In this document: piece after piece, positions 7,299 to 14,220 of the stretch
Position numbering within the stretch: the first letter of the stretch is position 1
Layout: each line of letters starts with the position of its first letter
Source: CAYOCE01 sp964402405
GTDB lineage: Bacteria; Pseudomonadota; Alphaproteobacteria; UBA7879
Length of the DNA: 14,560 nucleotides
Direction of reading: 5' to 3'
Assembly: GCA_964402405.1 (NCBI GenBank)
Contig: CAYOCE010000036.1
Coordinates: 1 to 14,560 of the forward strand
Position numbers and translations under genes: made by a program
Notes under the pieces: generated by a model
Told to the model about the DNA's origin: nothing
The model's input: the letters and a program-made list of their open reading frames with translations, nothing else
Databases searched by the model: none

Positions 7299-7832
7299 AT
7301 GTCAAGAGTTGGTAAAAATCCAGTTGTCCTTCCTTCGGGCGTAGAAGTCCAGGTTGTGGGTAATGTATTAAAGGCTAAGGGAAAGCTCGGGGAGCTATCG
7401 CTTCCGTTTTCTGATAAGGTCGCTGTTGCGGTGAATAATAATCAGGTGACAGTTTCTCCCGTTGATGATACAAAGGAATCCCGTATGCTATGGGGGACAA
7501 TTCGCAATTTGGTGCGTAACGTTGTAACGGGCGTCCATGAAGGATTCACCGTTAAGATGGAAATTAATGGCGTTGGATACCGTGCGGCAGTTCAGGGCAA
7601 TGACTTGGTTTTGCAGTTGGGATATAGCCACGAGGTTAAATTTCCTATCCCTGCAGGTGTTTCCATCAAATGTGAAAAGCCTACAGCTATTAGCGTGCAG
7701 GGCATTGATCGTCGATTAGTTGGTCAAACAGCCGCAGAAATTAGGTCATTTCGTCCACCTGAGCCTTATAAAGGCAAGGGTATTAAATACGAAAATGAAA
7801 TCATTGTTCGTAAAGAAGGTAAGAAAAAGTAG
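7299..7832 (+). CDS. rplF: 50S ribosomal protein L6
   Basis: 177 residues, normal. L6 has two similar alpha/beta domains and lies near the factor-binding site, contacting the sarcin-ricin loop region. The N-terminal SRVGKNPVVLPSGVEV, the mid-segment GVGYRAAVQGNDLVLQLGYSHE and the C-terminal signature PEPYKGKGIKYENE with a basic GKKK tail are conserved. A TAAGGTAGG stretch just after the rpsH stop serves as the ribosome site. Confidence 0.98.
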   Translation: MSRVGKNPVVLPSGVEVQVVGNVLKAKGKLGELSLPFSDKVAVAVNNNQVTVSPVDDTKESRMLWGTIRNLVRNVVTGVHEGFTVKMEINGVGYRAAVQGNDLVLQLGYSHEVKFPIPAGVSIKCEKPTAISVQGIDRRLVGQTAAEIRSFRPPEPYKGKGIKYENEIIVRKEGKKK

Positions 7833-7838
7833 GGTAGC

Positions 7839-8204
7839 ATGATCAGTAAAAAACAACTTATGGAACGGCGGTCCTCTCGGGTACGCTTTAAGATTCGGAA
7901 GCTGGTGACATCAGAATGTCCAAGGTTATCTGTGTTTAGGTCCAATCGGCATATATATGCCCAGATTATTGATGATACGAAGGACCATACAGTGGTTTCT
8001 AGTTCATCCTTGGATCCTGAGCTTAGTTCTACCCTTTCAAAGGGATCAGATATTGAGGCTGCTGAAGCGGTTGGCAAGTTACTTGCAAAGCGTGCGAAAG
8101 CTGCGGGAATTCAAAAAGTTATTTTTGATCGTGGAAGTTACATATACCACGGTCGCGTCAAGGCATTGGCAGGTGGTGCACGTGCTGGTGGATTAGAATT
8201 TTAA
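7839..8204 (+). CDS. rplR: 50S ribosomal protein L18
   Basis: 121 residues. L18 binds 5S rRNA together with L5 in the central protuberance. A basic N-terminus (RRSSRVRFKIRKL, about 8-20) precedes the conserved RLSVFRSNRHIYAQIIDD. The C-terminal FDRGSYIYHGRVKALAGGAR is a strong signature (consensus FDRGGYKYHGRV). It begins 6 nt after rplF; its ribosome site AGGG overlaps the rplF stop. Confidence 0.97.
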   Translation: MISKKQLMERRSSRVRFKIRKLVTSECPRLSVFRSNRHIYAQIIDDTKDHTVVSSSSLDPELSSTLSKGSDIEAAEAVGKLLAKRAKAAGIQKVIFDRGSYIYHGRVKALAGGARAGGLEF

Positions 8205-8223
8205 CGAGTGAGAGAAGGATACT

Positions 8224-8799
8224 ATGTCACGTCAATCATCACAAGAGGGTCGCCAAGAATCTGGTTTTGTTGAAAAACTAGTTAGTATTAATAGGGTTGC
8301 CAAGGTTGTAAAGGGAGGTAAAAACTTCTCCTTTTCCGCATTGGTTATTGTTGGCGATGGCAAGGGGCGTGTAGGCCATGGACTTGGTAAGGCGCGTGAA
8401 GTGCCAGAAGCCGTTCGTAAGGCAACCGAGGCCGCAACCAGGGCTTTAATTCGTGTTCCTCTCCGGGAGGGTCGCACATTGCACCATGATACGCTTGGCG
8501 TATATGGAGCAGGTCGTGTTGTTATGCGTACAGCACCTGCAGGAACGGGAATCATCGCGGGTGGTCCTATGCGTGCGGTTTTTGAATCGTTGGGTGTGCA
8601 GGACGTCGTTTGTAAATCAATTGGGTCCACAAATCCTCATAACATGGTGCGTGCGACATTTGAGGCGTTGAAGGGTCAGTTCGCCCCTCGTCAAGTAGCT
8701 GCTCGGCGTGGCAAGCGTGTTTCCGATATCATTGGACATCGGGATGCTGACAAGACAACCTCTGGCGAATCAGTAAAGAAGGAAGAAAACCATGAGTAA
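8224..8799 (+). CDS. rpsE: 30S ribosomal protein S5
   Basis: 191 residues. S5 lies at the mRNA entry channel and affects decoding accuracy. The N-terminal double-stranded-RNA-binding-like domain carries VEKLVSINRVAKVVKGGKNF and VGDGKGRVGHGLGKAREVPE (about 43-62). The C-terminal domain carries GVYGAGRVVMRTAPAGTGII and GSTNPHNMVRATFEAL. A low-complexity polar tail of about 20 residues (to KKEENHE) extends past the core. An AGAAGGA site precedes the ATG. The gene overlaps rpmD by 8 nt. Confidence 0.98.
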   Translation: MSRQSSQEGRQESGFVEKLVSINRVAKVVKGGKNFSFSALVIVGDGKGRVGHGLGKAREVPEAVRKATEAATRALIRVPLREGRTLHHDTLGVYGAGRVVMRTAPAGTGIIAGGPMRAVFESLGVQDVVCKSIGSTNPHNMVRATFEALKGQFAPRQVAARRGKRVSDIIGHRDADKTTSGESVKKEENHE

Positions 8800-8986
8800 A
8801 GATAAAAAGCTTATCAAGGTTACGCAAATCAAAAGTTTTGTTCGCAGGCCTAAAATTCAAGAAGCTTATTTGAAGGGTTTGGGATTGGGTAAAATGCATC
8901 GCTCCAAGGTATTGGTCGATACACCCTCTGTTCGTGGCTTGATTGTCAAGGCCCACCACTTGGTTAAAGTAGAAGAAATTCAATAG
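8792..8986 (+). CDS. rpmD: 50S ribosomal protein L30
   Basis: 64 residues, the short bacterial L30. The ferredoxin-like core is recognised by KVTQIKSFVRRP, GLGLGKMHRSKVLVDTPSVRG (middle, abbreviated family pattern LGL-K-H) and the final VKAHHLVKVEE. AAGGAAG lies just upstream, inside rpsE. The 8-nt overlap with the rpsE stop suggests coupled translation. L30 is missing from some reduced genomes, so its retention is worth noting when placing the organism. Confidence 0.96.
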   Translation: MSKDKKLIKVTQIKSFVRRPKIQEAYLKGLGLGKMHRSKVLVDTPSVRGLIVKAHHLVKVEEIQ

Positions 8987-9009
8987 TCTTTTTAAGGTAA
9001 GGTTTTATT

Positions 9010-9504
9010 ATGAGATTAAATCAGTTACGAGATAATCCTGGGGCAACCCATTATATCAAGCGCGTTGGTCGTGGGTATGGATCTGGTTTGGGCAAGACTT
9101 CAGGGAGTGGTCAAAAGGGTCAAAAATCCCGTTCAGGTGTTGCCATCAAAGGATTTGAAGGTGGTCAGATGCCTATTTATATCCGTCTTCCAAAGCGCGG
9201 ATTTAGGCATCCTAAAGAGAAAACAACCCTTGTTAACTTGGGAATGATTCAGTTAGCGATCGAGGCTGGTAGATTAGATCCCAAGGTTTCCATTACGCCA
9301 GAAATCCTCGTTCAAGCAGGGCTTGCCCGTAAGGCAGAGTATCCTGTGCGTTTGCTGGCGAAGGGCGAATTAAAAACGGCTATCACAATGGATGTGGATC
9401 ATGCATCTGAAGCAGCTCTTGAGGCTGTTAAAAAAGCAAAAGGGACAGTAACTGTTGCTGTAAAGCCTGTTAAGGAAACCAAGAAAAAAATTAAGGGGAA
9501 TTAA
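9010..9504 (+). CDS. rplO: 50S ribosomal protein L15
   Basis: 164 residues. L15 is a late assembly protein with a long glycine-rich extended N-terminus: MRLNQLRDNPGA, then GRGYGSGLGKTSGSGQKGQK (about 20-39), all typical. The segment GGQMPIYIRLPKRGF is the next hallmark, and the C-terminal half forms the globular domain. A lysine-rich tail (KKKIKGN) is present. AAGGTAAGG precedes the ATG. secY begins 2 nt after its stop. Confidence 0.98.
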   Translation: MRLNQLRDNPGATHYIKRVGRGYGSGLGKTSGSGQKGQKSRSGVAIKGFEGGQMPIYIRLPKRGFRHPKEKTTLVNLGMIQLAIEAGRLDPKVSITPEILVQAGLARKAEYPVRLLAKGELKTAITMDVDHASEAALEAVKKAKGTVTVAVKPVKETKKKIKGN

Positions 9505-9506
9505 AG

Positions 9507-10829
9507 ATGGCATCAGCAGCTGAGCAGCTTGCCTCGAATTTGGATTTGCGCTTGTTTTCCAAGGCCAAGGAGCTTAAGGCTCGTATTTGGTTTACGCTGG
9601 GGGCGCTAATTATTTATCGCTTAGGAACCTATATTCCTCTTCCCGGGATTGATCCCAATACGATTGCTGAAATTACCAAAAGCACCTCTGGGGGTATTTT
9701 GGGCATGGTAAACATGTTCTCGGGCGGTGCCTTGGGGCGTATGACTATTTTTGCTTTGAACATTATCCCGTATATTTCGGCCAGTATCATTGTGCAGCTC
9801 CTCTCTGCCGTATACCCTCCTTTTGAAGCCTTACGCAAAGAGGGCGATAGCGGTCGTAAAAAACTGAACCAATATACCCGCTATGGCACGGTCTTTTTGG
9901 CGGCTTTCCAGGCATATGCTCTGGCGGCTAGCTTGGAATCAGCGGGCGCTGTAATGATGAGTGGGTGGTTTTTCAAACTTAGCACCATTATTATCATTGT
10001 TGGGGGCACCTTATTTTTGATGTGGCTTGGCGAGCAAATTACGTCTCGTGGTGTGGGAAATGGTATTTCCTTGATTATCTTCTCGGGTATCGTGGCAAAC
10101 TTGCCTCAGGCAGCCCTCAATTTGATTGAAATTGGGCAAGAGGGGCAGTCTCTATTAATATTCATCATCATGCTGATTATCGTAGCGGTGATTGCCTTTA
10201 TCGTGTTTATGGAGCGGGCTCAGCGTAAAGTGTTGATTCAATATCCCAAGCGCCAGATGGCCGGCCGTATGACGGGTGGGGAATCCAACCATTTGCCTCT
10301 TAAACTAAATAACGCAGGGGTTATCCCTCCCATTTTTGCAACATCCCTTCTATTATTGCCTTTGACAATTGGTCAATTTACAGCCAATGGCGGGCCAGAA
10401 TGGCTGCAATCAGTAATGTTCTATTTGGGGCATGGGCGTCCCATTTATATGTTGTTGAATGCAGCACTGATTATCTTCTTTACTTTCTTCTACACATCCC
10501 TCATGTTTAATCCCGAAGAAACTGCTGAAAATTTGAAAAAATCTGGTGGATTTATTCCTGGGATTCGTCCAGGGGCAAGTACGTCAGATTATTTTGATTA
10601 TTTGCTGAATCGATTGACAGTCATTGGGGCGCTCTATTTGGTATTTGTTTGCACGCTGCCTGAATTGTTGCAGACTAAATATCAGCTCCCCTTTTATTTT
10701 GGAGGGACAAGCGTTCTGATTGTTGTTAGTGTGACCATGGATACGGTTTCTCAGGTTCATTCTCATTTATTGGCCCATCAATACGAGGGACTGTTAAAGA
10801 AGGCTAGTCTGAAAGGGCGTCGTCGATGA
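9507..10829 (+). CDS. secY: Protein translocase subunit SecY
   Basis: 440 residues, the normal length for SecY, the channel of the SecYEG translocon in the inner membrane. The pattern fits ten transmembrane helices. Conserved pieces: YRLGTYIPLPGID (37-49, TM1 and start of the plug region), ALNIIPYISASIIVQLL (83-99), the cytosolic EGDSGRKKLNQYTRYGT (112-128), GEQITSRGVGNGIS (175-188), and the ribosome/SecA-facing loop around KRQMAGRMTGGESNHLPLK. The C-terminus is basic (KGRRR). AAGGGGA inside the end of rplO is the ribosome site. It overlaps adk by 4 nt (ATGA). Confidence 0.98.
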   Translation: MASAAEQLASNLDLRLFSKAKELKARIWFTLGALIIYRLGTYIPLPGIDPNTIAEITKSTSGGILGMVNMFSGGALGRMTIFALNIIPYISASIIVQLLSAVYPPFEALRKEGDSGRKKLNQYTRYGTVFLAAFQAYALAASLESAGAVMMSGWFFKLSTIIIIVGGTLFLMWLGEQITSRGVGNGISLIIFSGIVANLPQAALNLIEIGQEGQSLLIFIIMLIIVAVIAFIVFMERAQRKVLIQYPKRQMAGRMTGGESNHLPLKLNNAGVIPPIFATSLLLLPLTIGQFTANGGPEWLQSVMFYLGHGRPIYMLLNAALIIFFTFFYTSLMFNPEETAENLKKSGGFIPGIRPGASTSDYFDYLLNRLTVIGALYLVFVCTLPELLQTKYQLPFYFGGTSVLIVVSVTMDTVSQVHSHLLAHQYEGLLKKASLKGRRR

Positions 10830-11476
10830 ATGTTATTTTGTTGGGGCCTCCAGGTTCTGGTAAAGGGACACAGGCGCAGCACTTGAAGGATCGCTATGGG
10901 TTGATGCATCTTTCCACAGGAGATATGCTGCGGCAAGAAATTGCAATGGGGACACCTCTTGGGCGTGAAGCCAAAGATATGATTGATTCGGGTGGGTTTA
11001 TTGCAGATCATGTGGTGATTGACATGATTGATCAATGTCTTTCTAAGCCTGACTATAGTGTCGGATTTATTTTGGATGGGTTTCCTAGAACAACGGCCCA
11101 AGCCAGGGCACTTGATGAAATGTTGAAAGTGCATAACAGGACAATTGATCATGTGATTGAGCTAAAGATCAATGAAGATCTTTTGGTGAAAAGAATCACG
11201 GGCCGTTTCATGTGTGTCGAATGTGGCGCTTGCTACAATGATTTCTTTCGTAAGCCTCGCGAAGAGGATACTTGTGATGTTTGCGGTGTGCATGAATTTA
11301 AAAGGCGTGCTGATGATACAGAAAATACTGTTAAAAAGCGTCTTGAGATCTATCACAAGGAAACGATGCCTATTATTCCCTATTATTTGGAAAAAGGTAT
11401 TTTGCATGAGATTGATGGTATGTGTTCCGTTGAAGAAGTAGCGTTGGATGTGGATCGCATTATAGAACGGCGTTAG
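10826..11476 (+). CDS. adk: Adenylate kinase, zinc-LID form
   Basis: 216 residues. Catalyses ATP + AMP = 2 ADP in the cytosol. The Walker A loop is GPPGSGKGT (7-15); the AMP-binding segment starts at LSTGDMLR (29-36); DGFPRT (84-89) and RRADDT (160-165) carry catalytic arginines. The LID domain is the long type with four cysteines, Cys130, Cys133, Cys150 and Cys153, in two CxxC pairs, which is the zinc-binding pattern of the family. Many alphaproteobacteria such as Rhizobiales instead have a short LID-less form of about 190 residues. Coupled to secY by an ATGA overlap, as in other alphaproteobacteria. Confidence 0.98.
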   Translation: MNVILLGPPGSGKGTQAQHLKDRYGLMHLSTGDMLRQEIAMGTPLGREAKDMIDSGGFIADHVVIDMIDQCLSKPDYSVGFILDGFPRTTAQARALDEMLKVHNRTIDHVIELKINEDLLVKRITGRFMCVECGACYNDFFRKPREEDTCDVCGVHEFKRRADDTENTVKKRLEIYHKETMPIIPYYLEKGILHEIDGMCSVEEVALDVDRIIERR

Positions 11477-11506
11477 TTTTAAAAAAAAAGATTAAAGATA
11501 AAGAAC

Positions 11507-11627
11507 TGTCATCCTTGGCCCATTGTTTCTAAGGCTTTGGCAGGCAACTTATCCTTACCCACCATAGCTTTGCCGCGGTGGGTGGATCTCCACCGACAGG
11601 TTTTATAGGCCTTTGGTGAGGGTGACA
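11507..11627. repeat. Foldback (palindromic) element in the adk-rpsM gap
   Basis: TGTCATCCT (11507-11515) pairs with AGGGTGACA (11619-11627) with one G-T wobble, enclosing about 103 nt. Inside, ATCC-tt-ACCCACC (11551-11563) pairs with GGTGGGTGGAT (11577-11587). A competing stem uses GGTGG (11581-11585) with CCACC (11590-11594), and another CGGTGG (11576-11581) with CCACCG (11590-11595). No T-tract follows the outer stem, so it is not an ordinary terminator. It is GC-richer than the surrounding spacer. It could be a dispersed palindromic element or MITE, or a structured RNA leader. Confidence 0.55.
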
Positions 11628-11660
11628 ATACTAAGGTTAATTAAAAAGATGTACATAAGG

Positions 11661-11680
11661 TATTGACTGATGGGTCAATA
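11661..11680. promoter_or_regulatory. Perfect 7-bp inverted repeat upstream of rpsM (operator-like)
   Basis: TATTGAC (11661-11667) and GTCAATA (11674-11680) are perfect reverse complements around the 6-nt spacer TGATGG. The left arm contains the -35-like TTGACT of the candidate rpsM promoter. The arrangement would suit a dimeric repressor site or a small RNA hairpin. No regulator can be named from sequence alone. Confidence 0.4.
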
Positions 11681-11689
11681 GTTTATAAA
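11663..11689 (+). promoter_or_regulatory. Candidate sigma-70-type promoter for rpsM-rpsK-rpoA
   Basis: TTGACT (11663-11668) matches the -35 consensus at five of six bases. TATAAA (11684-11689) is a reasonable -10 box, but the spacer is only 15 nt (16 if ATAAAA is used), short of the ideal 17. It lies in an A/T-rich stretch about 35 nt before the rpsM start and follows the only long gap in this half of the cluster, so an alpha-operon promoter is expected about here. Confidence 0.45.
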
Positions 11690-11723
11690 AACAATAACGG
11701 ATTAGAGTTAAAGGAGTAAAAAC

Positions 11724-12092
11724 GTGGCACGTATTTCTGGTGTTAACATTCCCGCCCAAAAGCGGATTGAAGTTGCCCTCACGTATATTTATGGGATTGG
11801 TCGCACGACGGCGAAAGCAATTTGCGATAAGGCTCGCATTGATCTTTCAAGGCGTGTTAATACCCTTTCAGAGGATGAGGTTGCAAAGATTCGTGATGTG
11901 ATTGATAAGGAACATCAGGTGGAGGGTGACCTTCGTCGTGTTGTTTCTATGAACATCAAAAGATTGATTGACCTTGGGTGTTATCGGGGACTTCGGCACC
12001 GTAAGGGATTGCCGGTTCGCGGACAAAGGACTCATACAAATGCTCGTACGCGTAAGGGTAAAGCGCGTCCAATTGCTGGTAAAAAGAAGTAG
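11724..12092 (+). CDS. rpsM: 30S ribosomal protein S13
   Basis: 122 residues. S13 sits in the 30S head, contacting the P-site tRNA and L5 across the subunit bridge. MARISGVNIPAQKRIEVALT (1-20), the helix-hairpin GIG at 24-26, and the basic C-terminus GLRHRKGLPVRGQRTHTNAR (89-108) are canonical. It starts with GTG, preceded by a clear AAGGAG (11711-11716). It follows a 247-nt gap, so it probably begins its own transcript. No rpmJ (L36) precedes it, as is common in alphaproteobacteria. Confidence 0.98.
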   Translation: MARISGVNIPAQKRIEVALTYIYGIGRTTAKAICDKARIDLSRRVNTLSEDEVAKIRDVIDKEHQVEGDLRRVVSMNIKRLIDLGCYRGLRHRKGLPVRGQRTHTNARTRKGKARPIAGKKK

Positions 12093-12104
12093 TTAGGAAA
12101 TAAA

Positions 12105-12497
12105 ATGGCAAAAGATTTAAAAGCTAGGATAAAGCGTCGCGATAAGAAAAATGTTGTGGTAGGGGTTGCACATATTAACTCAACATTTAACAACACAATT
12201 ATTACGATTGCAGATCCTCAGGGTAATACAATCGCGTGGTCTTCTGCAGGGGTTCAAGGGTTTAAAGGATCTCGGAAATCAACGCCATTTGCGGGACAAG
12301 TTGCAGCCGAGGTTGCAGGCCGTAAGGCTAAAGAACATGGGATGAAGACTTTGAATGTAGAATTGTGTGGACCGGGGTCTGGTCGGGAATCTGCACTACG
12401 TTCTTTGATGTCTATTGGGTTTACCATTACATCCATTCGGGATGTAACGCCGATTCCCCATAATGGGTGTCGCCCCCCTAAGCGTCGTCGTGTGTAA
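12105..12497 (+). CDS. rpsK: 30S ribosomal protein S11
   Basis: 130 residues. S11 forms part of the 30S platform near the E site and the Shine-Dalgarno helix. VVVGVAHINSTFNNTIITI (about 17-35), SAGVQGFKGSRKSTPFA and the C-terminal PHNGCRPPKRRRV are all signatures. An AGGA site lies about 7 nt before the ATG. rpoA follows after 37 nt with no rpsD between them, unlike E. coli. Confidence 0.98.
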   Translation: MAKDLKARIKRRDKKNVVVGVAHINSTFNNTIITIADPQGNTIAWSSAGVQGFKGSRKSTPFAGQVAAEVAGRKAKEHGMKTLNVELCGPGSGRESALRSLMSIGFTITSIRDVTPIPHNGCRPPKRRRV

Positions 12498-12534
12498 TCA
12501 GAATTTTTGCTTTTTGTGATGTGAGGGTAGTACA

Positions 12535-13551
12535 GTGATACAAGAAAATTGGAAAACATTAATTAAGCCTAAGGAAGTTAGTGTTCAAGGGGACAAAAAG
12601 TCACCCTTTAAGGCGCAATTGGTGGCAGAGCCTTTGGAGCGTGGATATGGGATGACCATTGGAAATGCGCTTAGGCGTATTTTGCTTTCATCTATTCGGG
12701 GCGCTGCTGTTACTTCAATTCAGATTGATGGCGTAGGTCATGAGTTTGCTTCTATTCCTGGGGTTTTGGAGGATGTAACGGAAATCGTTCTGAATATTAA
12801 AGAACTCGCGATCAAGATGCACTCCGAGGGCCCGAAGAAAATTACGTTGGCGCATAAAGGGGCAGGACCAGTTTATGCAAAAATGATTGAAACAGGTCAT
12901 GACATTGAAATTTTGAACGGCGATCTGTTGATCTGTACGTTGGGATCGGATGCCCATTTCTCTATGACAATGACGGTTGAGCATGGTAAGGGATATGTTG
13001 CTGCGGCTATGAATCGCAAAGAAACAACGCCTATTGGGGTAACGCCTATTGACGCTATTTACAGTCCTGTCAAGAAAGTATCCTATAGGATTGAAAATAC
13101 CCGTGTTGGTCAAACGACTGACTATGACAAATTAATCATGGATGTGGAAACAAACGGCGCTGTTAGGCCGGAGGATGCCATTGCGTTTGCAGCAAGAATT
13201 CTTCAGGATCAGTTTAGCCCCTTCGTTAACTTTGAGGATCCTGTTGAGACGCGTCGGGCACCGGTGGATGATACCAATGCAATCCCCCGTAATTTATTGC
13301 GCAAGGTGAGCGAGCTTGAACTTTCTGTTCGCGCTGCAAACTGTCTCAAGAACGATAATATCGTTTATATCGGAGATTTGGTGCAACGATCTGAAGGCGA
13401 GATGCTCAGAACGCCAAACTTTGGACGCAAGTCTTTGAATGAAATCAAAGAAGTGTTGGTGACCATGGGACTTCATCTTGGAATGGAACTCCCCAATTGG
13501 CCACCTGAAAATATTGAAGACATGGTGAAGCGCCTAGATGAGCCTTTTTAA
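12535..13551 (+). CDS. rpoA: DNA-directed RNA polymerase alpha subunit
   Basis: 338 residues, typical for the alphaproteobacterial protein. The N-terminal domain (about 1-235), which dimerises and nucleates RNA polymerase assembly, shows VAEPLERGYGMTIGNALRRI and LLSSIRGAAVTSIQIDGVGHEF. A linker follows, then the C-terminal domain (about 250-325) with ELSVRAANCLKNDNIVYIGD; Arg266 corresponds to E. coli Arg265, the main UP-element and activator contact. The start is GTG, supported by GAGGG (12523-12527) and by the family N-terminus (MIQENW). A 226-nt gap with a repeat separates it from rplQ. Confidence 0.98.
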   Translation: MIQENWKTLIKPKEVSVQGDKKSPFKAQLVAEPLERGYGMTIGNALRRILLSSIRGAAVTSIQIDGVGHEFASIPGVLEDVTEIVLNIKELAIKMHSEGPKKITLAHKGAGPVYAKMIETGHDIEILNGDLLICTLGSDAHFSMTMTVEHGKGYVAAAMNRKETTPIGVTPIDAIYSPVKKVSYRIENTRVGQTTDYDKLIMDVETNGAVRPEDAIAFAARILQDQFSPFVNFEDPVETRRAPVDDTNAIPRNLLRKVSELELSVRAANCLKNDNIVYIGDLVQRSEGEMLRTPNFGRKSLNEIKEVLVTMGLHLGMELPNWPPENIEDMVKRLDEPF

Positions 13552-13577
13552 GGAAGGGTTTTGTTGAAAATTCTTGG

Positions 13578-13704
13578 ACCATCCCGGCGGAAGCCGGGAT
13601 CCAAGTATGAGAGTATCATTCAACGCTTTGAAGTAATAAAAGCACCTGGACCCCGGCTTCCCGGCTACGCCTACGGCTATGCCGTGGCGAGTCGCCGGGG
13701 TGGT
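13578..13704. repeat. Composite palindromic repeat, copy 1 (rpoA-rplQ gap)
   Basis: A left hairpin ATCCCGGC-ggaa-GCCGGGAT (13581-13600) has its reverse complement re-created in the right half, but split. GAAGCCGGGATCCA (13590-13603) pairs with TGGACCCCGGCTTC (13647-13660; one mismatch), and ACCATCCCGGCG (13578-13589) pairs with CGCCGGGGTGGT (13693-13704; one wobble). The 32 nt at 13661-13692, built on GGCTACGCC and GGCTATGCC, are inserted between the two right-hand segments. The central loop contains a small TTCAA/TTGAA hairpin (13619-13632). A second copy lies after rplQ in the same orientation. Confidence 0.8.
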
Positions 13705-13724
13705 TCGGTAAGGGTGCAAACGAA

Positions 13725-13752
13725 TTGATTCACTATAAAGTGGATGTAATAC
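13725..13752 (+). promoter_or_regulatory. Weak candidate promoter upstream of rplQ
   Basis: TTGATT (13725-13730) is a fair -35 box; TAATAC (13747-13752), 16 nt downstream, is only a partial -10 match. It lies between the repeat and the rplQ ribosome site. A short AGTG/CACT dyad (13739-13742, 13752-13755) overlaps it. The match is weak and could be chance in AT-rich DNA. It is listed because the long gap makes independent rplQ transcription plausible. Confidence 0.25.
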
Positions 13753-13777
13753 ACTGTACTAAGAAAGGATTTTAAAA

Positions 13778-14215
13778 ATGCGGCATAGGCTTAGTGGACG
13801 CAAACTTGGTAAAACATCTTCCCATAGGGAAGCGATGTTTTCCAATATGGCTGTATCTTTGTTACAGCACGAGCAAATTCAGACAACCTTGCCCAAGGCC
13901 AAGGAAATTCGTCCCATCGTGGAAAAATTGATTACCCTTGGGAAACAAGGGGGGCTTGCAACCCATCGTCGGTTGATAAGCGAGCTTCAAAATAATACGA
14001 TCGCCCTAAAATTATTGGGGGAATTGGCTGGGCGTTACAAGTCCAGGGCAGGGGGATACACCCGTATTATCAAGGCAGGATTCCGCCGCGGTGATATGGC
14101 ACCTATGGCTATCATTGAATTGGTAGATCGCCCAGAACCCAAGGCTGAGAAGCCTGCGAAGAAAAAGAAAGCTGCCGCAACTCCAGCTGTTGAAAGCGAA
14201 GCTTCCGGCGCGTAG
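13778..14215 (+). CDS. rplQ: 50S ribosomal protein L17
   Basis: 145 residues. L17 lies near the tunnel exit on the 50S solvent side. The core (about 1-118) begins MRHRLSGRKLGKTSSHREAM and contains RPIVEKLITLGKQG, AGRYKSRAGGYTRIIKAGFR and APMAIIEL. A tail of about 27 residues rich in Lys, Ala, Pro and Glu (KAEKPAKKKKAAATPAVESE, then ASGA) extends beyond the E. coli length, as in many alphaproteobacterial L17 proteins. An AAAGGA site (about 13763-13769) precedes the ATG. The gene is bracketed by two copies of one repeat and followed by a terminator. Confidence 0.98.
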   Translation: MRHRLSGRKLGKTSSHREAMFSNMAVSLLQHEQIQTTLPKAKEIRPIVEKLITLGKQGGLATHRRLISELQNNTIALKLLGELAGRYKSRAGGYTRIIKAGFRRGDMAPMAIIELVDRPEPKAEKPAKKKKAAATPAVESEASGA

Positions 14216-14220
14216 ATTCT

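Noticed and set aside
8232..8630. 132-codon minus-strand ORF opposite rpsE, and similar antisense frames opposite rpoA (12715-13113), adk (10778-11152) and rplE (6218-6601)
   Set aside because: All are mirrored by intact conserved plus-strand genes, have low-complexity or unlikely compositions and no ribosome sites that stand out.
11507..11627. Grouping the adk-rpsM foldback with the two repeats around rplQ as one family
   Set aside because: It lacks the ATCCCGGC/GCCGGGAT hairpin and the shared 47-nt segment; similarity is limited to short GC-rich words.
11477..11723. Missing rpmJ (L36) between secY/adk and rpsM
   Set aside because: No L36-like cysteine-rich short frame is present, but alphaproteobacteria usually encode rpmJ elsewhere, so the absence is expected.
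12498..12534. Missing rpsD between rpsK and rpoA
   Set aside because: This is the normal alphaproteobacterial arrangement, not a deletion.
13534..13719. Minus-strand 61-codon ORF across the rpoA-rplQ repeat
   Set aside because: It is an accident of the GC-rich palindrome and has no conserved features.
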